Origin: Shewanella glacialimarina
Lineage (GTDB): Bacteria > Pseudomonadota > Gammaproteobacteria > Enterobacterales > Shewanellaceae
Reading direction: 5' to 3'
Assembly: GCF_020511155.1 (NCBI RefSeq)
Contig: NZ_CP041216.1
Span: forward strand, 2,170,001-2,234,000
DNA length: 64,000 nt
Shown here one piece after another: positions 35,649 to 45,035 of this stretch. Position 1 is the stretch's first letter. The number at the start of each line of letters is the position of its first letter. A model generated the notes under the pieces. That model did not search any database. It saw only the letters and a list, made by a program, of their open reading frames with translations, and was not told the origin of the DNA. Made by a program: the position numbers and the translations under genes.

Positions 35649-36178
35649 TGCGTAAGGTATTAGGCGCAATAAGCTTATTAGCCTTAATAGGTTGTACTGG
35701 CGGCGTTAATTCAGATGTACAGGCTAACCATGCTAAGCAAATTAACAAGAAAGTCATCTTAACCGCGGGGAATGAAATGCAAACGATGGATGAATCATTG
35801 CTGCATGCCAAGTTAGAGATAAGTCCATATTATCAAGATGCTAAATCAATGGCGGTAGAGCTAATCGTCACAAACTCAAGCAGTGTGGGTGTTGATCTAC
35901 AATTTAACTCTGGGATGCTGGCTGATTTATGGCTGATTGACCCTAAAGGCCAGAAAGTTTGGGCCTGGTCAGATACGATGATGTTCACCCAAGCCTTAAA
36001 GCAAATTCGCATTGGCGCGGGAAAATCATTGAAAACACAATTTAATGTGCCAAGCGATATTCTATCCAAAGTCGATAAACGAGGTTTTACGTTACAACCA
36101 AAGTTTAAAGGCCGATCGCTAGAAACTAATTCCCCTATAGTTAATGACATTTCAGTCGAATTACGATTGGATCATTAG
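35648..36178 (+). CDS. Lipoprotein with BsuPI-type inhibitor-like domain
   Basis: 176 residues. A lipoprotein signal is present with lipobox LIGC near residue 16 and no Asp at +2. The folded part resembles the immunoglobulin-like BsuPI proteinase-inhibitor domain: SMAVELIVTNSSSVGVDLQF, then LWLIDPKGQKVWAWSD and a late IGAGKSLKTQFNVP strand. The family assignment is from memory of that pattern, and inhibitor activity is not implied. An AGGAGG site precedes the ATG, which overlaps the AsmA-like gene's stop. The tight coupling suggests a shared envelope role. Confidence 0.75.
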   Translation: MRKVLGAISLLALIGCTGGVNSDVQANHAKQINKKVILTAGNEMQTMDESLLHAKLEISPYYQDAKSMAVELIVTNSSSVGVDLQFNSGMLADLWLIDPKGQKVWAWSDTMMFTQALKQIRIGAGKSLKTQFNVPSDILSKVDKRGFTLQPKFKGRSLETNSPIVNDISVELRLDH

Positions 36179-36205
36179 TGAGCCGATATCAAACTGTATG
36201 GTTAA

Positions 36206-36243
36206 TAAAAAGCGGGATAACTTAGGTTAACCCGCTTTTTTTA
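36206..36243. terminator. Bidirectional terminator between BsuPI gene and mltD
   Basis: AAAAAGCGGG and TAAC pair with GTTA and CCCGCTTTTTTT around an A:A mismatch and a TTAG loop. It serves two convergent genes. Confidence 0.85.
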
Positions 36244-36263
36244 TACTGAATTAAATATCTATT

Positions 36264-37817
36264 TTAGCTATTGGCAATGAGTAGCTTTAGCATTTGCCCC
36301 GGCTGTAAATATTTATTCTTTTGCAAGCTATTCCACTCGATCAAGTCTGCAACTGTAACCTTGTAGGCTGCAGCTATACGCGCAAGTGAATCGCCTGATT
36401 TAACTCTATAATTGACCACTTTCTCAGATAAACCGTTTGTTTGCGCTATTTCATTAGGATAAAAAATTAAGTTCTGACCAATTTTAAGCGATTGATCCTT
36501 GCGAAGTCTATTCCACTTGGTTATCTGATCCACTGAAATATTATTATTTTTAGCGATGTTCCAAAGGTTATCACCGGATTTGACTAAATATGATTGGCCC
36601 TTAGTACTCGATTTGACTACAGGTTTGCGTGCTAGCTGTTGATCAGCATGTAAACTCTCTATATCTGCATCTTTAGTTGCTATAGGAATAATTAAAAACC
36701 TTCCAGCGGTAATGTTATTGTCTTTAATACCATTACTGCTACGGATCATTGTTGGCGAAGTTTCAAATTGATCGGCAATTTCGCTGATACTGTCACCAGG
36801 TTTAATTTTATAACGCACCCAGTTAATGCGTGAGTTAGGATCTAAAGACGCCAGAGAACGTTTAAATCCCTTGGCATTGTCAGCTGGAATCGTTAAGTAG
36901 TGGGGCCCTTCAGGTGCTGTCGCCCATCGTGTTAATCCAGGGTTTAGAAGCTTAAGCTCTTCGACTGAAATATTAGCCATTTCAGCCGCTAAGTTTAAAT
37001 CTAGTTGGCTTTCAATATTCACCATTTCAATACGCGGCTTATTTTCAATTGCCGCAAGGTGAATACCTAACTCAGATGAGTTTTTCACTATGTCAGCGAG
37101 TGCCAATAACTGTGGTACATAATGAGCTGTTTCTTTTGGTAGTTTTAACATCCAAAAGTTAGTTTCAGTGCCTTTATTTTTATTTCGCTTTATAGCGTTT
37201 AACACCCGTCCTTCGCCTGAATTATAGGCTGCAAGGGCATAAATCCAATTTTTATCCATTTTGGCATAAAGATATTCTAATAAGTCTAAAGCTGCGATTG
37301 TCGATGCTCTGATATCACGTCGACCGTCATACCACCAATTTGTTTTTACCTTAAACGCTGCCGCGGTAGGCAATGTTAATTGCCATAATCCTGATGCATC
37401 ACTACTTGATGTTGCAGAAGGGTCAAATGCGCTTTCAATGATGGGTAAAAGGGCGAGTTCTGTGGGTAAGTTTCGCTTTTCAATTTCTTCTAGAATGAAG
37501 AATAGAAAAGGTTCGGCCCGTTGAGTTACCACTTCTAAATGGTGTGGATTTTCGATAAACTTTTGGCGGTAATGCTCAACTAATTCTTTATCGGCAATAC
37601 GTAACTGCATGCCATCTCGAATACGCTGCCAAACGTCATTGGCTTGTGCTAAATCATCTTCAATGTCTTCTATAGAAGTGGGTTGCTTGCTTAATTTTGT
37701 CGGGACTTTTACTAACGTTGGGTCGATAACAGGATCGGTATCTATATCATGCTTTACTGATTGACAGCCTATAACTAATATAATACTAGCTGCAAGCAAT
37801 GTTAACTTTGTTTTCAT
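36264..37817 (-). CDS. mltD: Membrane-bound lytic murein transglycosylase D
   Basis: Cleaves peptidoglycan glycan strands, forming anhydromuramic ends. 517 residues. The lipobox is VIGC near residue 18. The SLT domain has the catalytic Glu in LLPIIESAFDPSA and the motif GLWQLTLPTA, with AAYNSGEGRV further on. Three LysM repeats fill the C-terminus (YKIKPGDSISEIADQF, YLVKSGDNLWNIAKNN, YRVKSGDSLARIAAAY), one more than in E. coli MltD. Adjacent to gloB, as in E. coli. Confidence 0.96.
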   Translation of the reverse strand: MKTKLTLLAASIILVIGCQSVKHDIDTDPVIDPTLVKVPTKLSKQPTSIEDIEDDLAQANDVWQRIRDGMQLRIADKELVEHYRQKFIENPHHLEVVTQRAEPFLFFILEEIEKRNLPTELALLPIIESAFDPSATSSSDASGLWQLTLPTAAAFKVKTNWWYDGRRDIRASTIAALDLLEYLYAKMDKNWIYALAAYNSGEGRVLNAIKRNKNKGTETNFWMLKLPKETAHYVPQLLALADIVKNSSELGIHLAAIENKPRIEMVNIESQLDLNLAAEMANISVEELKLLNPGLTRWATAPEGPHYLTIPADNAKGFKRSLASLDPNSRINWVRYKIKPGDSISEIADQFETSPTMIRSSNGIKDNNITAGRFLIIPIATKDADIESLHADQQLARKPVVKSSTKGQSYLVKSGDNLWNIAKNNNISVDQITKWNRLRKDQSLKIGQNLIFYPNEIAQTNGLSEKVVNYRVKSGDSLARIAAAYKVTVADLIEWNSLQKNKYLQPGQMLKLLIANS

Positions 37818-37970
37818 TAAATAAATATCCCGAAATAAAGGCGCAACACCTTGATTTGATATGATTATATTCTAATTGTTTGAGATAGTTTTTCTCAGTC
37901 TAGAAAAGCCGAATTAAACATTGTAAAAGAAAATATATTTAATGTCTTATTAAACTCTGTTTATATAGGA

Positions 37971-38756
37971 TTAAAAGTCATCTTTCCATAGTCTCAGGTT
38001 TTTAAACGCCTGAATTTCATCATTAATCTGTGTATTAAAATGTAATGAAACAGCTGTTTTAATAGCTAAGTCGTCGCATTGAAGAAATGGATTGATCTTT
38101 TTTTCTAAACCAATACTGCTTGGAATAGTGGGTTTATCATCATTTCTTAATTCGTTAACTTCAGCAAAGTAATCTGTTAAAACCTGATTATCAGGCATGA
38201 CAACAGAAGCAAAAGTCAGATTTGATAAGGTATATTCGTGGGCACAAAACACTTTTGTCGCATCAGGTAACTGAGCTAGTATCGACAGCGAAAGTGACAT
38301 CTGCTGAGCGGTTCCCTCAAATAATCGGCCGCATCCGCCGCTGAATAATGTGTCACCACAAAATAAATTATCATCAATAATGTAGGCGATATGTCCTCGC
38401 GTGTGTCCTGGTACACTCACGACCCTTATGTCTGTATGCCAATCGTTAATGTGTAGTGTATTAGTTTGATGCTCAGCCAATTCTATCGGCTGAGTTAACC
38501 CTGTAATTGACTCATTATAGGGGCCGAAAACGGTTAATTTATCTTGATAATAGTTTTGTAATAATTCGATCCCACCAGTATGATCATGGTGGTGATGAGT
38601 AATGAGTATGCCGGCTAACTGAATGTTATTTGCTGTAAGATAGTCAATCACAGTTTTGCCACAACCAGGATCAACAACATATGCATGGCTAGAGTTATAT
38701 TGAATTAACCAAATATAATTATCATTAAAGGCAGCAATACGGTGGATTTGATACAT
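37971..38756 (-). CDS. gloB: Hydroxyacylglutathione hydrolase (glyoxalase II)
   Basis: Binuclear-metal hydrolase that splits S-lactoylglutathione into lactate and glutathione, the second step of methylglyoxal removal. 261 residues (E. coli 251). The metal motif is ILITHHHHDHTGG, with VPGHTRGHIAY, FCGDTLFSGGCGRLFEG and the FCAHEYTLSNL ligands further on. GAG lies seven bases before the ATG at 38756, giving MYQIHRIAAFNDNYIW; an ATG two codons earlier is also possible. Confidence 0.96.
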   Translation of the reverse strand: MYQIHRIAAFNDNYIWLIQYNSSHAYVVDPGCGKTVIDYLTANNIQLAGILITHHHHDHTGGIELLQNYYQDKLTVFGPYNESITGLTQPIELAEHQTNTLHINDWHTDIRVVSVPGHTRGHIAYIIDDNLFCGDTLFSGGCGRLFEGTAQQMSLSLSILAQLPDATKVFCAHEYTLSNLTFASVVMPDNQVLTDYFAEVNELRNDDKPTIPSSIGLEKKINPFLQCDDLAIKTAVSLHFNTQINDEIQAFKNLRLWKDDF

Positions 38757-38843
38757 TATCATTCTCGAGTTTCATCATTCGTTTTGATAGAGTAAACATA
38801 TCAGCGACTTTGTTCAATAATATGCGCTTTTCAGGAGTTCAAT

Positions 38844-39578
38844 TTGCTAGGTGGATCAGATGTTAATGACGTAACAACACCCATGATTTGGCAGGATTTT
38901 GCATGCGGTGATTACATTGAATTTGAACTAAATTTAGCCCTTAAAGCCTGGTGGCCAAGGCTATTTGGCTATCATTTATTGAAATTAGGTCCTTTAAGCT
39001 CTGCTATTAACAGCCTACATTGCCAAATAAATTATCATTTTAGTGTGTACCAAGGCCCAAAAGCTTCAATTAATGCCTGCCCAAGACACCTACCTATTCA
39101 ACAAAATTGTATTGATGCAGTATTAATGACGGCTTTACTTGAATATGAGTCAGACCCTTATCAAATTCTAAGGGAAGTGGACAGGGTAATTGTGTCAGGA
39201 GGATATGTTATCATTGCAGGCTTCAATCCTATTAGTCCTGCTTTTTTTGGTAAGTTAATGCCAAAATATCAATCTGAATTGCCTTGGAGTGGCCACTTCT
39301 ATATGCCATCAAGAGTGAAAGATTGGTTAGGTTTGTTAGGTTATCAAGTATTAACAGATGAGCGTCTGGTGTATCACCATTTGTTGACCCAATGTCCCAG
39401 TAAATTCGGCTGGCATAATCGTCTTCAAAACTGGTTACCTAGTACTGGTGGTATGTATTTAATTGTTGCTCGCAAACTTGACTCTCCCTATACGCTAATA
39501 CGCGATAAACAAAAGATTAAAGCACCCAATTGGTCTACCGCACCCTCTGCTGGGCGCTCTGGTTTAAAAGTTAAATAA
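38844..39578 (+). CDS. SAM-dependent methyltransferase of the YafS type
   Basis: 244 residues. A methyltransferase-11-like core is seen in IQQNCIDAVLMTALLEYESD, then ILREVDRVIVSGGYVIIAGF, the usual late Rossmann strands. The first glycine-rich SAM loop is weak. It sits divergent from gloB and before rnhA, exactly where E. coli has yafS. The start is TTG with CAGGAG six bases upstream. Substrate unknown. Confidence 0.82.
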   Translation: MLGGSDVNDVTTPMIWQDFACGDYIEFELNLALKAWWPRLFGYHLLKLGPLSSAINSLHCQINYHFSVYQGPKASINACPRHLPIQQNCIDAVLMTALLEYESDPYQILREVDRVIVSGGYVIIAGFNPISPAFFGKLMPKYQSELPWSGHFYMPSRVKDWLGLLGYQVLTDERLVYHHLLTQCPSKFGWHNRLQNWLPSTGGMYLIVARKLDSPYTLIRDKQKIKAPNWSTAPSAGRSGLKVK

Positions 39579-39588
39579 CGGGTTGAGG

Positions 39589-40062
39589 TTAACTCGTTTG
39601 ATAATGAATATCTTTTTGTAGATTTTTACCCATAGCAGCATTGCGGGCTAAGTCATCACATCGCTCATTTTCAATTTGGCCAGAATGTCCTTTAACCCAA
39701 CGCCAGTCAATTTTGTGCTTTTGACTGGCGGCGTCAAGACGCTTCCATAAATCAACATTTTTGACTGGCTCGTTAGCTGAGGTTTTCCAGTTCTTTTTTT
39801 TCCAACCGTGGATCCACTGAGTGATCCCTTTACGCATATATTGACTATCACTGATAAGGATAATGTTACAAGCATCAAAAAGTGACTCTAAGGCAACAAT
39901 CGGCGCTAATAATTCCATCCTATTATTTGTGGTAAGTTCAAATCCGGCTGATAATTCTTTTTGCTTTTGCTTATAGATCATCACGACACCATAACCGCCA
40001 GGACCTGGATTGCCAAGGCAAGAACCATCGGTATAAATATGAAGTTGTTTTAGTTCTGTCAT
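39589..40062 (-). CDS. rnhA: Ribonuclease HI
   Basis: Degrades RNA in RNA-DNA hybrids. The ATG at 40062 gives 157 residues (E. coli 155), beginning [20 protein letters not shown]. Catalytic residues appear in YTDGSC (Asp), [12 protein letters not shown] (Glu), [12 protein letters not shown] (Asp) and [12 protein letters not shown] (Asp), with WVKGHSGQ supplying the His. Ten more codons are open upstream but are not conserved. Divergent from dnaQ, as in enterics. Confidence 0.97.
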   Translation of the reverse strand: MTELKQLHIYTDGSCLGNPGPGGYGVVMIYKQKQKELSAGFELTTNNRMELLAPIVALESLFDACNIILISDSQYMRKGITQWIHGWKKKNWKTSANEPVKNVDLWKRLDAASQKHKIDWRWVKGHSGQIENERCDDLARNAAMGKNLQKDIHYQTS

Positions 40063-40133
40063 CGAATTGATACACTTGCTTATAAGTAACATTTTGGCGC
40101 TAGTATACTCATAACCTTAAGATGACTACATAA

Positions 40134-40859
40134 ATGAATATCATTTCTTCAGCACCACGACAAATTATTCTCGATACAGAAACAACCGGTATGAATCAAG
40201 CCGGAGGCCCAATTTACATAGGTCACAGGATCATAGAAATAGGCTGTGTTGAGGTGATAAACCGCCGCTTAACGGGACGTATATATCATCAGTATATTAA
40301 TCCCGGACAAACCATCGATCCGGAAGCCATCCAAGTTCATGGTATTACCGATGAACGTGTTGCAGGTGAGCCTAGATTTCATCAAATAGCACAGGATTTT
40401 ATTAACTTTATTGATGGGGCTGAAATTGTCGCGCACAACGCAAACTTCGATGTCAGCTTTATGGATCATGAGTTTTCTAAACTTAATCCTGTCGGTCCTA
40501 AAACCAAAGATATCTGTCAAATTCTCGACTCATTAGCGATAGCTAAGCGTTTACATCCTGGTCAGAAAAATAATCTAGATGCGCTTTGTCGTCGTTATGG
40601 TATTGATAATACTCGCCGAACCTATCATGGCGCATTACTTGATGCTGAGATTTTAGCCGACGTATATTTGATTATGACCGGGGGGCAGATCAAGTTTAAT
40701 TTATCCAGTGAAAAAGCAGGACAAGAAGCAGGTGGTATTAAAAGGATTGAACAAAATGCGTTTAATCTTAAAGTGATCCGCGCATCGGCCGATGAGATAG
40801 TATTACATGAACAAAGACTTGATTTAGTTGCTAAATCAGGAAAATGCCTCTGGAGATGA
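40134..40859 (+). CDS. dnaQ: DNA polymerase III epsilon subunit (proofreading exonuclease)
   Basis: 3'-5' exonuclease that corrects replication errors. 241 residues (E. coli 243). The DEDDh motifs are present: ILDTETTGMNQAGG, EIVAHNANFDVSFMD, and TYHGALLDAEILADVYL with its His-x4-Asp. The short C-terminal part after the exonuclease domain contacts the alpha subunit in E. coli. Only 71 bases separate it from the divergent rnhA, so their promoters must overlap. Its stop overlaps the next start (ATGA). Confidence 0.97.
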   Translation: MNIISSAPRQIILDTETTGMNQAGGPIYIGHRIIEIGCVEVINRRLTGRIYHQYINPGQTIDPEAIQVHGITDERVAGEPRFHQIAQDFINFIDGAEIVAHNANFDVSFMDHEFSKLNPVGPKTKDICQILDSLAIAKRLHPGQKNNLDALCRRYGIDNTRRTYHGALLDAEILADVYLIMTGGQIKFNLSSEKAGQEAGGIKRIEQNAFNLKVIRASADEIVLHEQRLDLVAKSGKCLWR

Positions 40860-42223
40860 TAATTCACTTAATGAAATCAATGGGTGTTTACACGTTAACG
40901 ATACTTGCTAGCCTTTGTTGGTCTATTTCAACAGGCAGCTATGCGGCTGTCGCTTATTCAACCACAATTAGTAATTATGTGCCCGCACCCTATGCGATGG
41001 AACTGAAAAATAGGTTCAGAATCGATCATAAAGTTGACCAGGTAACGTTAATTGTTCAACGTAATTATGGATCATCCCCCGTGGTTATCGTGCAGCCAGA
41101 TGGCAGTAAATGGTACTCATCTAGACACCCTGAATCAGTTAAATGGGTTGATGGCATTACCGGCGATATCATTTCAATAGCTAATCCAACGCCAGGTCCA
41201 TGGCAATTGCTTGGGGATGTTTTACCCGGTTCGACTATTGAAAAAGTCTCCAAAATTAACATTGATGTTGAACCATTGCCGCAACCTTTATATCAGGGTG
41301 AGCGATTAAAAGTCCTTGCACGATTAACCGCTGATGATTTAACCATGCGGATGCCAGGGTTAGAGTTTATGATTGAGTGGACATCAAAGTTTACTAGCCA
41401 ACATTTACCCACTGATGATAATTTTGCCACTGGTACTATTATAGTTGGTGCATATAAAGATAATGGTGAAGACTTAGATGAACGACCTGATGATGGCATT
41501 TTTACTGGCAGTACTAACCTAGAACAACCGTCAGGCCACTATGTATTAAGTGTTACAGCAAGAAATAACATATTTGAACGTGAATATAGTATGCCTTTTT
41601 TACTGTCTAAACAGCCTGTAAACGTAAAAATGGTTGCTCCAGAGGATCCGTTAACCGGAACCTGGTATCTAGAGGTTCTGGTCAATGAAGCCGAAGTCTT
41701 ATTGTCTCAAACCCATATTCAATTTGAGCTTGTTGGTCCAGCTGGTTTGCATGTGCCCGTGGTATTAATGGGCGTGCCAACCCCCGAGTATATGTTACCA
41801 CTCCCCACAGTTTCAGCGTTTGGTAGTTACCGTGTAAAAGGTACTGTGGCGAGTACTACTATTCGTGGTCGGGAAATACTGCTCAATATTCCTGAAATGT
41901 TTTTTAATCTGGTTGAGCCACCGCCACCACCGCCAAGTGCGGAAGAGTTAGCCGAGAAAGCGGCTGTTATTGCAAGGGCGGAAGAAGAAAAGGCCAAAGA
42001 AGATGCTGTTTTTTTAATTGCAGTGATAAACGGGGTATTGTTTTTTCTCGGGATCATAGGCTTTATCATCTGGCGTAAAAAGCAAGCTCTGTCAAAAGCG
42101 TTAGCTGCGGCAGAAATTAGATTGCAGCAAGAAGATCTTGAATCTGGAAAAAAGAAAAAAGATGATAGTTTAGATTTAGACCTCGATGATATTGATTTGA
42201 CAATACCAGATGATAAAAATTAA
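40856..42223 (+). CDS. TIGR03503-like periplasmic-facing protein with C-terminal TM helix
   Basis: About 455 residues. An N-terminal signal-like segment (LTILASLCWSISTGSYAAV) precedes a large beta-rich region. Near the C-terminus come a Pro-rich VEPPPPPPSAEELA, an Ala/Glu helix, a TM helix (AVINGVLFFLGIIGFIIWRK) and an Asp-rich cytoplasmic tail. The segment DNGEDLDERPDDGIFTGSTN looks like an extracellular calcium-type loop. I recall TIGR03503 proteins downstream of dnaQ in Shewanella and Vibrio; no function is assigned. The start at 40856 is chosen for its ATGA overlap with dnaQ; 40844 or 40871 is possible. Confidence 0.7.
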   Translation: MIIHLMKSMGVYTLTILASLCWSISTGSYAAVAYSTTISNYVPAPYAMELKNRFRIDHKVDQVTLIVQRNYGSSPVVIVQPDGSKWYSSRHPESVKWVDGITGDIISIANPTPGPWQLLGDVLPGSTIEKVSKINIDVEPLPQPLYQGERLKVLARLTADDLTMRMPGLEFMIEWTSKFTSQHLPTDDNFATGTIIVGAYKDNGEDLDERPDDGIFTGSTNLEQPSGHYVLSVTARNNIFEREYSMPFLLSKQPVNVKMVAPEDPLTGTWYLEVLVNEAEVLLSQTHIQFELVGPAGLHVPVVLMGVPTPEYMLPLPTVSAFGSYRVKGTVASTTIRGREILLNIPEMFFNLVEPPPPPPSAEELAEKAAVIARAEEEKAKEDAVFLIAVINGVLFFLGIIGFIIWRKKQALSKALAAAEIRLQQEDLESGKKKKDDSLDLDLDDIDLTIPDDKN

Positions 42224-42323
42224 TTGGTCATTTTTTAGCTAAACAAATTAAAATGATATAAAAATATATTGACGGCATAAACAGACAACTTTATTATCCT
42301 CAACATTAGATTGAAAAGAATTT

Positions 42324-42400
42324 GGAGCGGTAGTTCAGTTGGTTAGAATACCGGCCTGTCACGCCGGGGGTCGCGGGTTCGAGTCCCGTCCGCTCCGCCA
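42324..42400 (+). tRNA. aspV: tRNA-Asp (GUC anticodon)
   Basis: 77-nt cloverleaf with encoded CCA. The acceptor stem is GGAGCGG/CCGCTCC, the D-loop contains AGTTGGTTAG, the anticodon loop reads CTGTCAC (GTC), and the T-arm is GCGGG TTCGAGT CCCGT. It lies downstream of dnaQ, where E. coli has aspV. Confidence 0.98.
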
Positions 42401-42409
42401 AATTAGAGA

Positions 42410-42438
42410 AAGCCTCATCAAACGATGAGGCTTTTTTT
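42410..42438 (+). terminator. Terminator after tRNA-Asp
   Basis: AAGCCTCATC, loop AAAC, GATGAGGCTTTTTTT; ten bases past the tRNA. Confidence 0.9.
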
Positions 42439-42702
42439 ATGCCCATTTCAAAGTTTATTGTTATAGCAAGGGTGTTTATTAAAAGCGACTTTGATTCAAT
42501 TATAATATTGATATGCCATATTGATTTCATATTTAGCAATAATTAACCATTATTTTGCTGCATTCACATTGAAGTGTGTTTTTTATCTCAACATTCAAAA
42601 ATCTCACTACTCAGATCACGATAGCAGTGGTATAAATATCGAAACCACCCAGTACTCGAATCAGTACTCAATCATGTAAGTCACTATTTTAGGAATGTTG
42701 TA
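42439..42702. other. Gene-free stretch upstream of aspC
   Basis: Part of a 302-base gap. It presumably holds the aspC promoter. I see a TATAAAT-like element near 42631 without a good -35, and an imperfect tandem repeat (CAGTACTCGAAT/CAGTACTCAATC) at 42650-42673. No gene is recognised. Confidence 0.4.
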
Positions 42703-43896
42703 ATGATTTTCTCTCAAGTATCCCAAGCTCCTGCTGATCCCATCCTAGGTTTAACCGATGCTTTTAAAGCAGACCCTCGTGCTCATAAGGTTAATTTAGG
42801 TGTCGGTATTTATAAAGATGAGGCTGGTCAAACCCCAGTACTCACATCGGTAAAAAAAGCAGAAGCTAAGCTTTTAGAAGTAGAGAAAAGTAAAAACTAC
42901 CTTGGAATAGAAGGTGTAGAGGCTTACAACAAAGTAGTGCAAACATTATTGTTTGGTGAAAACAGCTCACTTGTTACTAATAACCGTGTTGTTACCGCTC
43001 AAGCACCGGGTGGAACAGGCGCATTACGTGTTGCTGCTGAGTTTTTATCAACTAACACCACATCTAAAACCATTTGGGTCAGTAATCCAACCTGGGCAAA
43101 TCATCAAAATATTTTCGAAACAGCCGGCTTGACGGTTAAGCAATATCAATATTATGTAGCTGAAACCCATGACATGGATTTTGATGCTATGGTTGCTGAC
43201 TTATCTGAAGCAGTACAAGGTGACATAGTGTTATTACACGGTTGTTGTCACAACCCTACAGGTATTGATTTAAACATTGAACAGTGGAAAGTCATAGCGC
43301 AGCTTTGTCTTGAACAAGAATTATTACCTTTATTTGATTTTGCATACCAAGGTTTTGGTGCTGGTATTGAGGAAGATGCGCAAGGCTTACGGGCCGTTGC
43401 TGCTGTTGTGCCAGAGTTACTAGTGGCTAATTCATTTTCAAAAAACTTTGGATTATATAATGAACGTATTGGTGCTGTGACATTAGTCGCGCAGGATCAA
43501 GCTACTGCAGCTCGCAGTTTTAGCCAAATTAAAAGAACTATTCGTGCAAACTATTCAAACCCTCCTGCACACGGTGGTTTGATCGTTAGCACTATTTTGA
43601 CCGATGCTGACTTACGTCAAGAGTGGGAAAGTGAGTTAACTGCGATGAGAGTACGTATTGGAGAAATGCGTCTACTATTTGTTGAGAGCTTAAAGGCTGA
43701 AGGTGTGACCCAGGACTTTAGTTTTATTTCACGTCAAAATGGTATGTTTAGCTTTTCAGGTTTAAGCAAAGAACAAGTCAATCGACTACGTGAAGAATTT
43801 GCTATTTATATTGTTGGTTCGGGTCGTATCAGTGTTGCGGGACTGACCAAAGATAACATGCCTTCAGTATGTCGAGCCATTGCACAGGTTTTATAA
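42703..43896 (+). CDS. aspC: Aspartate/aromatic aminotransferase (class I)
   Basis: PLP enzyme of the AspC/TyrB group, transferring amino groups between aspartate or aromatic amino acids and 2-oxoglutarate. 397 residues (E. coli AspC 396). The sequence tracks AspC closely ([45 protein letters not shown]). The PLP lysine is in [14 protein letters not shown] and the substrate Arg in [11 protein letters not shown] nearby. AspC versus TyrB cannot be settled by eye. Transcribed alone from a 260-base upstream gap and ended by a hairpin shared with yvcK. Confidence 0.9.
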   Translation: MIFSQVSQAPADPILGLTDAFKADPRAHKVNLGVGIYKDEAGQTPVLTSVKKAEAKLLEVEKSKNYLGIEGVEAYNKVVQTLLFGENSSLVTNNRVVTAQAPGGTGALRVAAEFLSTNTTSKTIWVSNPTWANHQNIFETAGLTVKQYQYYVAETHDMDFDAMVADLSEAVQGDIVLLHGCCHNPTGIDLNIEQWKVIAQLCLEQELLPLFDFAYQGFGAGIEEDAQGLRAVAAVVPELLVANSFSKNFGLYNERIGAVTLVAQDQATAARSFSQIKRTIRANYSNPPAHGGLIVSTILTDADLRQEWESELTAMRVRIGEMRLLFVESLKAEGVTQDFSFISRQNGMFSFSGLSKEQVNRLREEFAIYIVGSGRISVAGLTKDNMPSVCRAIAQVL

Positions 43897-43929
43897 CACC
43901 CAATAATTTCGCGATAGGGTTATGAAACG

Positions 43930-43956
43930 AAAGGGACTGCTAAGCAGTCCTTTTTA
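43930..43956. terminator. Terminator overlapping the yvcK stop codon
   Basis: AAAGGGACTGC, loop TAA, GCAGTCCTTTTT. It ends aspC on +. The same stem contains the last codons and stop of yvcK on -. Confidence 0.8.
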
Positions 43957-44881
43957 ATGCTTTAAATCTACTAACACTACAAATAGCATCGCCTAAGGCT
44001 ATTTTATCGTGTAAACCCTTATGATGTGAACTGACTAAACTAAACTGGTGAAAGTTAACCTTCCTGCGTGAACCGATTTTCGTGGTAACAACAGGTGATT
44101 TTATATCACAATGTTGGATCACATCACTGATGATATCCTTGCCGACAACTTGATTAACCCAACCAATTTTCTCTTCAATACTAAATTGATTTGCTACCGA
44201 ATATTCATCCGTTAAATTATCAATAAAGATGACTTTTGCCTTCGATATTCTAATATATTCGGCAACTTTTGGCAGTAATAAGGGTGGCAGAATACTAGTC
44301 AAAAAGCTTCCAGGGCCAAGAATAATCAAATCAGCATCTTTAATGGCTAAACATGCTTCAATGGTTGCCTCAACTTGAGGCTCTAAACTTAATGCAACGG
44401 GTGCCTCTATCATTTCATCTACATTAAGCTCTCCAATAATCTTTTTTCCACAATCCATTAATGCCGTTAAATGAGTCGATGCTTCGGACATAGGAATAAT
44501 AGAGGTATTTATCTTAAGTATGGTACGAACTAAATTAACCGCATCTAATGGTCTGACACAAAGTTGGTCAAGGGCATGTAAAATAACATTACCTAAGTTA
44601 TGACCACTTAATTCATTGGTACCGGTAAAACGATGATCAAAAAGACAGGCACTTAATGAAGGGCGAGGGGTTAAATGAGACAGACAGTTTCGTAAGTCGC
44701 CCCATGCAATAGTCTGTTGGTCTTGTCTTAAACGTCCTGTAGAACCACCATTATCTGTGGTGGCAACAATGCCGGTTAAGCGACTGCCTAAAAAAGATAA
44801 CGAGGCAAGTACGCGACCTAATCCATGACCGCCGCCGATAGCAACGACTTTGTTATAGCTTGATAAACGTAGATTTAACAT
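43940..44881 (-). CDS. yvcK: YvcK/CofD-like gluconeogenesis factor
   Basis: 313 residues matching E. coli YbhK (302) and B. subtilis YvcK, UDP-sugar-binding proteins needed for growth on gluconeogenic carbon and for cell shape in Firmicutes. The core motifs are VAIGGGHGLGRVLASL, TTDNGGSTGRLRQ, WGDLRNCLSHL and ELSGHNLGNVILHAL, then LGPGSFLTSILPPLL. The ATG at 44881 (MLNLRLSSYNKV) matches the family start; 34 further codons are open but not conserved. It is divergent from the gene at 45036 and the last codons lie within a hairpin. Confidence 0.93.
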   Translation of the reverse strand: MLNLRLSSYNKVVAIGGGHGLGRVLASLSFLGSRLTGIVATTDNGGSTGRLRQDQQTIAWGDLRNCLSHLTPRPSLSACLFDHRFTGTNELSGHNLGNVILHALDQLCVRPLDAVNLVRTILKINTSIIPMSEASTHLTALMDCGKKIIGELNVDEMIEAPVALSLEPQVEATIEACLAIKDADLIILGPGSFLTSILPPLLLPKVAEYIRISKAKVIFIDNLTDEYSVANQFSIEEKIGWVNQVVGKDIISDVIQHCDIKSPVVTTKIGSRRKVNFHQFSLVSSHHKGLHDKIALGDAICSVSRFKALKRTA

Positions 44882-45035
44882 ATAATTACTTGTCTCTTTC
44901 CATGAGAAATTTTGCGATTGATTGTGATAGAATAAGCTTTCTTTGATTGTATTATAGATTACGACAATACACGCTATAAACATGCGTTTTATACCATATT
45001 TGATAGGTGTTTATTGTCCAAACAGGATTATTGAT

